Of a DNA stretch of 28,442 nucleotides, positions 19,875-27,599 are shown piece by piece. The position numbers and the translations under genes are program-made. The DNA is from Saprolegnia diclina VS20. Taxonomy: Eukaryota; Oomycota; Saprolegniomycetes; Saprolegniales; Saprolegniaceae. The notes below the pieces were generated by a model. The model searched no databases. It was not told the DNA's origin and worked only from the letters and a program-made list of their open reading frames with translations. The DNA lies in assembly GCF_000281045.1 (NCBI RefSeq), contig NW_008246119.1:355134-383575 (forward strand), read 5' to 3'. Within the stretch, counting starts at the first letter, position 1; each line of letters opens with the position of its first letter.

Positions 19875-21018
19875 ATGCAGGCGGTCGTGCGACGACTGCG
19901 CCGCCCGAGTGGCCTCCGTCGCCTCTGCAGCCAGCATGCGGCGCCGCCCAAGGACAGCGCCAAGTTTGACGCGCAGGCGCTCATCTCGCGCCACAAGGCG
20001 TCCTTTGTACGTCATCGCCTCTTGCTTTTGCCATGGCTCATGGACTGGAATGCTACAGAACAAATGGGGCTTGGTCACGATCGGGCTCGGCGGGCTCTGC
20101 CTCGTTGCGTTCGCACCAGAGCTCAAGAACAGCATGAGCAAGACGACGGCTGAGGTTGCGAGCGAGACGCTCCAGAACGAGATGCTCCAGATTCAAACCC
20201 AAGTATGTACCCATCCGCCTGCCCATCGCTATTCGCTGCATCTCGCTTGCATAGGAACTCGCCTCGCAGATCGTCCAGACGGTGCTCAACGACCCCAAGG
20301 TGCTGCATCAAGCGTCGCAGTTTATCAAAAATGTACGCCAACGCGAAAAGATATGGCACTGGAGATGCGCTGTGGTAGCTCTCGGAGACGGAGACGACGC
20401 AGAAAGCGCTCGTCGTCCTCACAAGCAACGTCTTGAACAACCCGCAGACAATGGCGCAAGTCACAAAGCTCTCCAAGCAGCTGCTGCTCAACCTCATGCA
20501 GGTACAGCATTGGATCCTCGGTAGAGCACCCAACGAACATGGTGCAGGACCCAGGGACCATGCGTCAGTTTGTCAACTTGATCAAGAATGCCATCATCGA
20601 CCCCGCGACGCGCGAGAGTGTCATCTCGCTTCTCGAGACGCTCATGCAAGACGAGCGCACGAAGGAGCGCTTGACCAAGCTCGTGGCGCACACGTTTGTG
20701 CAGGAGCCGGTCAAGCGCAGCGTGACGAGCACGATCACGTCTTCGCTCCACGGCGTCATGAGCAACCCCGACATCCAAGTACGAGCACGCATAATGAACG
20801 TCCTCAAACTGCGCTTGTCGTAGGACCACGCCAAGCAGTTCATTGGCGGCGTCGTCCGCGACGAGACGGTGCAGTCACAGAGCGGCGACGCGCTTTGGAA
20901 CACGATGACGTACGTCTTGACGCCGCGATGGGTCTCGTGGTTCTGGCACGGCGAAGACGGTGCGACGCCATCGAGCGACACGACGCCGGCGACCCACGAG
21001 CCGCACCTCAAGTCGTAA
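19875..21018 (+). CDS. Mitochondrial membrane protein with tandem helical repeats (unknown family)
   Basis: Six exons: 19875-20006, 20059-20202, 20255-20332, 20379-20501, 20548-20778 and 20824-21018; introns 52, 52, 46, 46 and 45 nt, all phase 0; 300 residues. The first about 25 residues (MQAVVRRLRRPSGLRRLCSQ) form a strong mitochondrial presequence. One hydrophobic helix follows (WGLVTIGLGGLCLVAFAP, about 47-64). From about residue 95 to 255 there are seven or eight units of about 20 residues beginning with an Asn/Asp-Pro or Asp-Glu corner: LNDPKVLHQ, LNNPQTMAQ, QDPGTMRQF, IDPATRESV, QDERTKERL, QEPVKRSV, SNPDIQDHA, RDETVQSQ, each followed by a leucine-rich helix. I do not recognise the family; an inner-membrane-anchored scaffold facing matrix or intermembrane space is inferred. 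The start is set by the presequence; longer in-frame ATG alternatives upstream would overlap the secreted gene's promoter. Confidence 0.8.
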
Positions 21019-21773
21019 CAATGCCCCGGGATGGTCCTCGCAGTCTTGAAGACAGACATCAATGCGCCCAAAGAAACGAGTTAAAGCGTCCTCCTCTGTC
21101 CTACTTGATCTCTGCCGTGTCCTACGCTTGACGACGGCGTGTGCTACTCCTGCCCCATGTCCCGTGGGAGCGGGCCCTCGATGGGAGGACGCCTGTTGGT
21201 CGCGAGCCGCCCAGTTGAATCTGGGCAAGCAGCAGGCCTGCGCGTTCCACAGCCTCATTATTCGACTTGGGTGACCGCAGCTCAAAGGACCCAAGAGGTC
21301 GCCACCCAAGCGCACGACCGTTCGCTTTAGGGTAGGGACGTGTTGACTTGGTATGCTACTTGCTCGAGGAAGCGTCTCATGGAAGCAACCAGTCCGTCGA
21401 GCATGGGAGCACCCAAGCTTATCCCCACCCAGCGTTGCCACGTACTAGAACCCAGAAGGTATAGAAAGGTGGCGTTCAAGTTTCTATGTCTGAGTATTGG
21501 CATGTCGACGGAAATACGCGGCTGAGAGGCGGCGACGGCGTGCGCAGTAATGGTCGTCCGCATCCTCCTCCGTGGTCGTCTCGTGTAGAGAGCCGCCGCC
21601 GACACCCAGTTGGCTGAGCGCAACCATGGGTCAATATGGCGCAACCCATTCCCTTGCTGCAAGTCCACGACAAGATCACCCTTGCGACAAGTCGCGCGCG
21701 TCCATGAGAAGCACCTAAAAAAACACGCTCATCCTCGACGACGACGACATTGCTACATTGCCTCATTTGCAAC
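21019..21773. promoter_or_regulatory. Intergenic region upstream of the sugar transporter
   Basis: 755 bp between two plus-strand genes. Several short frames exist but none shows a domain, consistent codon bias or splice-joined continuity. The last 70 bp before the transporter ATG contain an A-run (about 21716-21724) and a repeated GACGAC tract. It presumably includes the transporter promoter; nothing else is identified. Confidence 0.4.
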
Positions 21774-23414
21774 ATGGCCGACAAGCTCGCAACACCGTTT
21801 GAGCACCGCGACCCGTCCAGCACGGTCAACGAAGACGCGTACGTTGCGATTCGCAAGTCGCCCAAGGACGATGGAACTGGCCTCAACGAACCCCGTGCGA
21901 GTACATCATGGCGCGCGTCCCGCCGCAGCACGTCGCGTGTCCGCCTCAGTCGTCTCGAGAGCATGATGCACGAAGAGCACGCCGCGGCCTTGATCCCGAT
22001 GCCGATTCTGTACGTGACGATCGCGGTCGCGCTCATGGGGTCGTTCCAATTCGGCTGGCTCCTCTCGCAGCTCAACTACCGTCCGTTCAACGTCGACTGC
22101 GCGAAGAACCCGATCCCGGACAAGGCGTGCATCATGTTTCCCGGCCACTCGGGCAACGAGTGGACGATGGCCGTCACGGCGTGGATCGTCGGTGGTGCGA
22201 TCGGCGCCATGACCAGCGGGTACCCCGCCGACAAGTTTGGTCGCCAGCGCACGCTCTTTTTGATTGCCATCACGATGATCATCGGTGGTGTCCTCGAGAC
22301 GGTCTCGAGCGAGATCTACCTCTTCTCGTTTGGCCGCGTCGTCTCGGGTATCGCGTCCGGCGCCGCCATCAACGTCTCCAACGTGCTCATTTCCGAGATC
22401 TCGCCCACGCAGATGCGCGGCATGTTCTCGACCGGGCTTCAGGTCGGCGTCGCGTTCGGGTCGTTGGCCGTGACCACGGTCCACTACTTTGTCGGGTACG
22501 GCAGCGGCTGGCGCATCCTTGTCGGGTTCCCGATCGTGCTGGGCATTGCGCAGATCCTCCTGATCCCGCTCACGACGAAAAGCCCGGTGTGGCTCGTCAC
22601 GCACGGCCAGAACGACTTGGCGCTCAAGGAGCTCAAGCGCTTGTATCGCCCGTGCAACACGGAGGCGATTTTGAACGCGATGATTGCGGCCCACGAAGAA
22701 GAAGTCAAGGAGACCGAGGGCGTCAACGCGTGGGCGGCGCTCTTCTCCAAAAAATACCGCAAGCAGCTCATCATTGGCATGGTGCTCTGCTCGGCGCAGC
22801 AGCTCTGCGGTATCAACGCCGTCATGTACTACTCGTCGTCCATCTTCTTCAGCGCCGGCGTGACCGACCCGCGCGTCGGCAACACGATCGTCAACGTCGT
22901 GCGCACGACCATGATCTTGGTGGCCGCGCGCATCATGGACAAGTTCAAGCGCCGCACTTTGCTGCTCAGCTTCATGACGCTCATGGCGATCGCGTCCGTG
23001 GGCATCATCATCTCGCTCTTGGTGTCGAGTCCGATCCTCTCGGTGCTCGCGACCGGTCTCTACGTCGGCGCGTTCTGTCTCTCAATCGGCCCGATGGCGT
23101 GGATGGTCACGGGCGAAATCTTCCCCGACTTTCTTCACGCCAACTCGGGCGCGATTGGCACCATGTGCACGTGGGTCGGCAACTTCCTCGTCGGCGTCTT
23201 CTACCCGACGATCTCCAAGGACAACAGCCTCGGCAACTACGCGTTCTTCATCTTCGTCGCCTTCCTCATCGCGTACGTCATCTTTATCTACTTCGTCGTG
23301 CCCGAGACGGCGCACAAGACGTTCGACGAGATCCAAAAGGAGTTTGACATCGAGCCGACGCACAAGGACGTCGACGACGAAGAGGCGCCCAAGCAAGACC
23401 CGTGGGCCTCGTAA
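21774..23414 (+). CDS. Sugar-porter family MFS transporter (GLUT-like)
   Basis: Intronless, 546 residues, about twelve membrane helices after a charged cytosolic N-terminus (about 1-72). Sugar-porter motifs are all present: GYPADKFGRQRTLF in loop 2-3, FGRVVSGIASG and SEISPTQMRGMFSTGLQ around helices 4-5, QQLCGINAVMYYSSSIF in helix 7, MDKFKRRTLLL in loop 8-9, GPMAWMVTGEIFP in helix 10 and VPETAHKTFDEI after helix 12. It should carry hexoses or related polyols by facilitated diffusion or H+ symport across the plasma membrane; the substrate cannot be read from sequence. The ATG at 21774 (MADKLATPF) is the first in frame. From codon 267 (22572) to the stop this gene lies inside the left arm of the giant inverted repeat, and its 3' half recurs at 27600-28442. 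Convergent with the USP gene, 210 bp apart. Confidence 0.95.
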   Translation: MADKLATPFEHRDPSSTVNEDAYVAIRKSPKDDGTGLNEPRASTSWRASRRSTSRVRLSRLESMMHEEHAAALIPMPILYVTIAVALMGSFQFGWLLSQLNYRPFNVDCAKNPIPDKACIMFPGHSGNEWTMAVTAWIVGGAIGAMTSGYPADKFGRQRTLFLIAITMIIGGVLETVSSEIYLFSFGRVVSGIASGAAINVSNVLISEISPTQMRGMFSTGLQVGVAFGSLAVTTVHYFVGYGSGWRILVGFPIVLGIAQILLIPLTTKSPVWLVTHGQNDLALKELKRLYRPCNTEAILNAMIAAHEEEVKETEGVNAWAALFSKKYRKQLIIGMVLCSAQQLCGINAVMYYSSSIFFSAGVTDPRVGNTIVNVVRTTMILVAARIMDKFKRRTLLLSFMTLMAIASVGIIISLLVSSPILSVLATGLYVGAFCLSIGPMAWMVTGEIFPDFLHANSGAIGTMCTWVGNFLVGVFYPTISKDNSLGNYAFFIFVAFLIAYVIFIYFVVPETAHKTFDEIQKEFDIEPTHKDVDDEEAPKQDPWAS

Positions 23415-23624
23415 GCTGTGCTTGCTAGAATATGTTATCAACACGACTCTACCTATTTCCAAGAGTGACGTGTCAAGGGATATATATTTTACGGCTGTTA
23501 GATATCTTAGGTTGGACGTTCTTCGTCCAAATAGCCATATTGTAAAATGTGCGTATGGACGCTATTCGTCCATAACGCAGTGTGGAGGCTCGGGCTGATG
23601 GATCGGACTCGATGGAATCTTGGC
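23415..23624. other. Convergent intergenic region with twin hairpins
   Basis: 210 bp between the transporter stop and the USP stop. Two perfect short hairpins sit here: TTGGACG-TTCTT-CGTCCAA at 23512-23530 and an 8-bp stem TATGGACG with loop CTATT at 23554-23574. Their cores GGACGTTCTTCGTCC and GGACGCTATTCGTCC match at 13 of 15 positions and are 43 bp apart, so they look like a duplicated unit. Possible roles are 3'-end formation or a relic of a small mobile repeat; neither is shown. Confidence 0.6.
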
Positions 23625-25268
23625 TCACGAGTCGTCGGCAAGGCGTTCGTAGAAGAGGACGTAGGCGCGCTGGGCAAAGACGGTGCGAGCCGACACGACC
23701 GAGACAAGGGCGTCGTTCATACAAAGCCAGTCGTTGGACCGGCGCACGTACGCGACGTAGTGGCCGCCGAAGACCGAGGTACCGCGGTGACCGACCAGAC
23801 CCACAAGGCGGTAGGTACTTGCACCCAGCGCCAACATCTCGTTTACGACCACACGACGGGCGTCCTGCACGTTGTAGTTGGTTGCGCTGAGCGTGAGGAC
23901 GAGCACGGGCGGCGCGAGGAGGATCGTCCAGTGCTGCTTGGACGTGCCAAAGATGTGGCAGTTGTCGCATGTCCGCGTGAGTGTCTTCGTTGCGAACGAG
24001 GCGAGACCAGCAGCGACCGACGTCGTCTCTTCAGCGATCGAAATGTCCCGGTAGGCATCCGACGTCTCGGACTGTAGGCCGCAGTGGGGACAGGTACTTG
24101 TCGCTGTCCAGTACGAGCCGAACACATCCTCGGGAATCGTTGAAGCGACCTCAAGATCCGAGACGAGCCACGCGAGGTAGTCGCTCGCATCTTGCTGCGT
24201 CGAAGCCGAATGGAAATGCGGCACCAAAGCTTCTTGGTCGCTGCGGTACGAAGCAGCGTCGTTTGCCAGGATACCAGAGACCACGCGTGTGAGAGCATTG
24301 ACCGTGCTAGACTCGCTTTGCTGTGACAGCAGCGCGTCGACCAGTGGCGGCGCGTGCGCGAGGCACTGCAAGGTGGCATTCATGTAGCACGTGTTGCCGA
24401 GGTTGGCGAGGCCTGCGTGGCTCGCATCGAGTTGTACCGGCGACCGTGATACCGTGGACAAAGGCGTTGGGGCAGCCTTGGTCGTGGCTGCTCCGTCGTG
24501 TGGCTCATTCTCGGCGGCAACCTTTGGGATGAGTGGAGCGGCCGTTGGGGTCATTGTTGCCGGAGCAGTGTGGACTACATTGTCTTCACTGGGCGAGGCC
24601 AGTGGCTCGGCGTCCAGAGCGATGGGAATCGCAGCCGCCGGTGGCATCATCGTATCGATGGGAGCCGATGCGCAGAGCAAGGCAGCTTCGAGATGCTGCA
24701 CCTTGCTTGCATACTCGGCCAAAGCGACGTGTGCGGCCCGGAGCTCTTCTTGGAGACGACGATTCTCGTCTTCAAGCGCAACAATCACCGGCTGGCAGCT
24801 GCACGCGAGGACGGGTGTCTCCGTGGTCGCCACCGCAGCAAGCGGTTCGTGTGTTGGCGCCACGGGCCGAGATACCACCAGCGACGAGCGCGCAGGTCGG
24901 ATGGGTGCTGGCGAAGGCGAAGACGACGGCTTGGTCGCGCTGGTCGTAGCAGGTGCGAGGACCTTGGGTTCGCGTGGTGCTGGACGAGACACTGGCTTGG
25001 ACAGAAGCGTTGGCTTGACCGGACGTGTCGACTTGATCGATGGCGCCGGCTTGACGGTTGTACACTTTGTAGCAACCGGCGCTGTCGTTGGTTTGGCAGG
25101 AACACGCTTCGTGACGGGGGCACGCGTGGGCGTCGCGAGAGCAACCTTGGCCTTGCGGCGCATCTCGGCGCGGTGGAGATGCGGGAATTCGGCTTGGAAC
25201 TTGGCGTCGGCGGCCGCGGCGCGCGCGGCGGCGACGTCCTGGAGGTGGTTGGCGTTGAAGCGGTGCAT
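23625..25268 (-). CDS. USP-family ubiquitin-specific protease, copy 1
   Basis: Intronless, 547 residues, peptidase family C19. The N-terminal 280 residues are alanine/proline/threonine-rich and mostly disordered, with a short predicted coiled coil (about 160-200, ALEDENRRLQEELRAAH). The catalytic domain then starts with the Cys box LANLGNTCYMNATLQCL (C294), continues through a zinc-ribbon with CPHC (393/396) and CDNC (434/437), and ends with the His box VFGGHYVAYVR (H503) and NDALVSV (D519 as third residue). All catalytic residues are in place, so an active deubiquitinase is expected. The start is the ATG at 25268 (MHRFNANHLQ). It is an inverted near-copy of the gene at 25746-27389; the two differ at 8 residues, mostly in the linker. 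Head-to-head spacing between the two ATGs is 477 bp. Confidence 0.95.
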   Translation of the reverse strand: MHRFNANHLQDVAAARAAAADAKFQAEFPHLHRAEMRRKAKVALATPTRAPVTKRVPAKPTTAPVATKCTTVKPAPSIKSTRPVKPTLLSKPVSRPAPREPKVLAPATTSATKPSSSPSPAPIRPARSSLVVSRPVAPTHEPLAAVATTETPVLACSCQPVIVALEDENRRLQEELRAAHVALAEYASKVQHLEAALLCASAPIDTMMPPAAAIPIALDAEPLASPSEDNVVHTAPATMTPTAAPLIPKVAAENEPHDGAATTKAAPTPLSTVSRSPVQLDASHAGLANLGNTCYMNATLQCLAHAPPLVDALLSQQSESSTVNALTRVVSGILANDAASYRSDQEALVPHFHSASTQQDASDYLAWLVSDLEVASTIPEDVFGSYWTATSTCPHCGLQSETSDAYRDISIAEETTSVAAGLASFATKTLTRTCDNCHIFGTSKQHWTILLAPPVLVLTLSATNYNVQDARRVVVNEMLALGASTYRLVGLVGHRGTSVFGGHYVAYVRRSNDWLCMNDALVSVVSARTVFAQRAYVLFYERLADDS

Positions 25269-25745
25269 GGTGTTGATATCGGTGGTAGTACTCGTCAAAG
25301 TGAAAGTGACTGCGATTCAAACTTGCACGCTTGCCGCACAAAGGCGCATTGCTCGCAAGCTTTTACTGCGCCCCTGTCGCTTTCATAAGACGTTTTTACC
25401 AAGTTGAACATCGATCGTATTGTGTCTGCACGGGGCTATGCATGGACCGCAAACGCTCACAGGGTGCGGGTATCCCATTGATGCATAAAATGCTATGGGC
25501 TGCTCAAAGTATTACCTCGAAGAAACAGAAAATGTACGACTGGGATAAGCTAGCAATGCTATCGAACGCTCAGGTGCCCTGTGTGCAAAATCGGATTGCT
25601 CGATGTTCAACTTGGTAAAAACGTCTTATGAAAGCGACAGGGGCGCAGTAAAAGCTTGCGAGCAATGCGCCTTTGTGCGGCAAGCGTGCAAGTTTGAAGC
25701 GCAGTCACTTTCACTTTGACGAGTACTACCACCGATATCAACACC
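25269..25745. promoter_or_regulatory. Head-to-head promoter region of the two USP copies
   Basis: 477 bp between the two USP start codons. The outer 146 bp on each side belong to the inverted repeat arms and are nearly identical (one difference seen), so both copies keep the same proximal promoter. The central 185 bp (25415-25599) are unique, AT-richer, not palindromic and contain no recognisable gene. Confidence 0.6.
25415..25599. other. Unique spacer at centre of the inverted repeat
   Basis: 185 bp flanked by the inward ends of both arms. The two sides diverge abruptly at 25415 and 25599. No terminal repeat, target duplication or transposase-like frame is visible. It is the only sequence that would distinguish a true junction from a joining error. 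Confidence 0.85.
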
Positions 25746-27389
25746 ATGCACCGCTTCAACGCCAACCACCTCCAGGACGTCGCCGCCGCGCGCGCCGCGG
25801 CCGCCGACGCCAAGTTCCAAGCCGAATTCCCGCATCTCCACCGCGCCGAGATGCGCCGCAAGGCCAAGGTTGCTCTCGCGACGCCCACGCGTGCCCCCGT
25901 CACGAAGCGTGTTCCTGCCAAACCAACGACAGCGCCGGTTGCTACAAAGCATACAACCGTCAAGCCGACGCCATCGATCAAATCGACACGTCCGGTCAAG
26001 CCAACGCTTCTGTCCAAGCCAGTGTCTCGTCCAGCACCACGCAAACCCAAGGTCCTCGCACCTGCTACGACCAGCGCGACCAAGCCGTCGTCTTCGCCTT
26101 CGCCAGCACCCATCCGACCTGCGCGCTCGTCACTGGTGGTATCTCGGCCCGTGGCGCCAACACACGAACCGCTTGCTGCGGTGGCGACCACGGAGACACC
26201 CGTCCTCGCGTGCAGCTGCCAGCCGGTGATTGTTGCGCTTGAAGACGAGAATCGTCGTCTCCAAGAAGAGCTCCGGGCCGCACACGTCGCTTTGGCCGAG
26301 TATGCAAGCAAGGTACAACATCTCGAAGCTGCCTTGCTCTGCGCATCGGCTCCCATCGATACGATGATGCCACCGGCGGCTGCGATTCCCATCGCTCTGG
26401 ACGCCGAGCCACTGGCCTCGCCCAGTGAAGACAATGCAGTCGACACTGCTCCGGCAACAATGACCCCAACGGCCGCTCCACTCATCCCAAAGGTTGCCGC
26501 CGAGAATGAGCCACACGACGGAGCAGCCACGACCAAGGCTGCCCCAACGCCTTTGTCCACGGTATCACGGTCGCCGATACAACTCGATGCGAGCCACGCA
26601 GGCCTCGCCAACCTCGGCAACACGTGCTACATGAATGCCACCTTGCAGTGCCTCGCGCACGCGCCGCCACTGGTCGACGCGCTGCTGTCACAGCAAAGCG
26701 AGTCCACCACGGTCAATGCTCTCACACGCGTGGTCTCTGGCATCCTGGCAAACGACGCTGCTTCGTACCGCAGCGACCAAGAAGCTTTGGTGCCGCATTT
26801 CCATTCGGCTTCGACGCAGCAAGATGCGAGCGACTACCTCGCGTGGCTCGTCTCGGATCTTGAGGTCACTTCAACAATCCCCGAGGATGTGTTCGGCTCG
26901 TACTGGACAGCGACAAGTACCTGTCCCCACTGCGGCCTACAGTCCGAGACGTCGGATGCCTACCGGGACATTTCGATCGCTGAAGAGACGACGTCGGTCG
27001 CTGCTGGTCTCGCCTCGTTCGCAACGAAGACACTCACGCGGACATGCGACAACTGCCACATCTTTGGCACGTCCAAGCAGCACTGGACGATCCTCCTCGC
27101 GCCGCCCGTGCTCGTCCTCACGCTCAGCGCAACCAACTACAACGTACAGGACGCCCGTCGTGTGGTCGTAAACGAGATGTTGGCGCTGGGTGCAAGTACC
27201 TACCGCCTTGTGGGTCTGGTCGGTCACCGCGGTACCTCGGTCTTCGGTGGCCACTACGTCGCGTACGTGCGCCGGTCCAACGACTGGCTTTGTATGAACG
27301 ACGCCCTTGTCTCGGTCGTGTCGGCTCGCACCGTCTTTGCCCAGCGCGCCTACGTCCTCTTCTACGAACGCCTTGCCGACGACTCGTGA
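25746..27389 (+). CDS. USP-family ubiquitin-specific protease, copy 2
   Basis: Intronless, 547 residues, inverted partner of the gene at 23625-25268 with the same length, start (MHRFNANHLQ) and all catalytic and zinc residues (C294, H503, D519; C393/C396, C434/C437). About 19 nucleotide differences separate the copies, 10 of them silent. The eight residue differences (copy 1 to copy 2) are C to H and A to T near residues 62-68, E to K about 90, V to A and H to D about 232-234, then V to I, S to T and A to T in the catalytic half; none touches a catalytic or zinc-binding residue. Both genes therefore look intact. They share a head-to-head promoter region, which would allow joint expression. 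Confidence 0.95.
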   Translation: MHRFNANHLQDVAAARAAAADAKFQAEFPHLHRAEMRRKAKVALATPTRAPVTKRVPAKPTTAPVATKHTTVKPTPSIKSTRPVKPTLLSKPVSRPAPRKPKVLAPATTSATKPSSSPSPAPIRPARSSLVVSRPVAPTHEPLAAVATTETPVLACSCQPVIVALEDENRRLQEELRAAHVALAEYASKVQHLEAALLCASAPIDTMMPPAAAIPIALDAEPLASPSEDNAVDTAPATMTPTAAPLIPKVAAENEPHDGAATTKAAPTPLSTVSRSPIQLDASHAGLANLGNTCYMNATLQCLAHAPPLVDALLSQQSESTTVNALTRVVSGILANDAASYRSDQEALVPHFHSASTQQDASDYLAWLVSDLEVTSTIPEDVFGSYWTATSTCPHCGLQSETSDAYRDISIAEETTSVAAGLASFATKTLTRTCDNCHIFGTSKQHWTILLAPPVLVLTLSATNYNVQDARRVVVNEMLALGASTYRLVGLVGHRGTSVFGGHYVAYVRRSNDWLCMNDALVSVVSARTVFAQRAYVLFYERLADDS

Positions 27390-27599
27390 GCCAAGATTCC
27401 ATCGAGTCCGATCCATCAGCCCGAGCCTCCACACTGCGTTATGGACGAATAGCGTCCATACGCACATTTTACAATATGGCTATTTGGACGAAGAACGTCC
27501 AACCTAAGATATCTAACAGCCGCAAAATAGATATCCCTCGACACATCACTCTTGGAAATAGGTAGAGTCGTGTTGATAACATATTCTAGCAAGCACAGC
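27390..27599. other. Second copy of convergent region with twin hairpins
   Basis: Mirror of 23415-23624. The two hairpins are at 27440-27460 and 27484-27502 and are unchanged, while four substitutions fall in the 100 bp between them and the transporter stop. Confidence 0.6.

Larger units (their letters stand above)
22572..25414 (+). repeat. Left arm of giant inverted repeat
   Basis: Positions x in this arm pair with 51014-x in the right arm. The inner end is sharp: homology stops after the shared string GTTGAACATCGA (ending at 25414). The outer end is not defined because the window ends first; 22572 is only the mate of the last base of the window. By hand alignment I count about 35 substitutions and no indels over 2843 positions (about 98.8% identity). 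Contents: codons 267-546 of the sugar transporter, the twin-hairpin intergenic region, the whole USP gene and 146 bp upstream of it. Confidence 0.95.

Noticed and set aside
21908-23347. 479-codon plus-strand frame inside the sugar transporter
   Set aside because: His/Arg/Asp-rich out-of-frame shadow of the transporter; no family features.
24391-25407. 338-codon plus-strand frame opposite USP copy 1 (and its mirror at 25607-26623)
   Set aside because: Conserved in both arms only because it is antisense to the conserved USP gene; Ala/Gly/Val-rich shadow.
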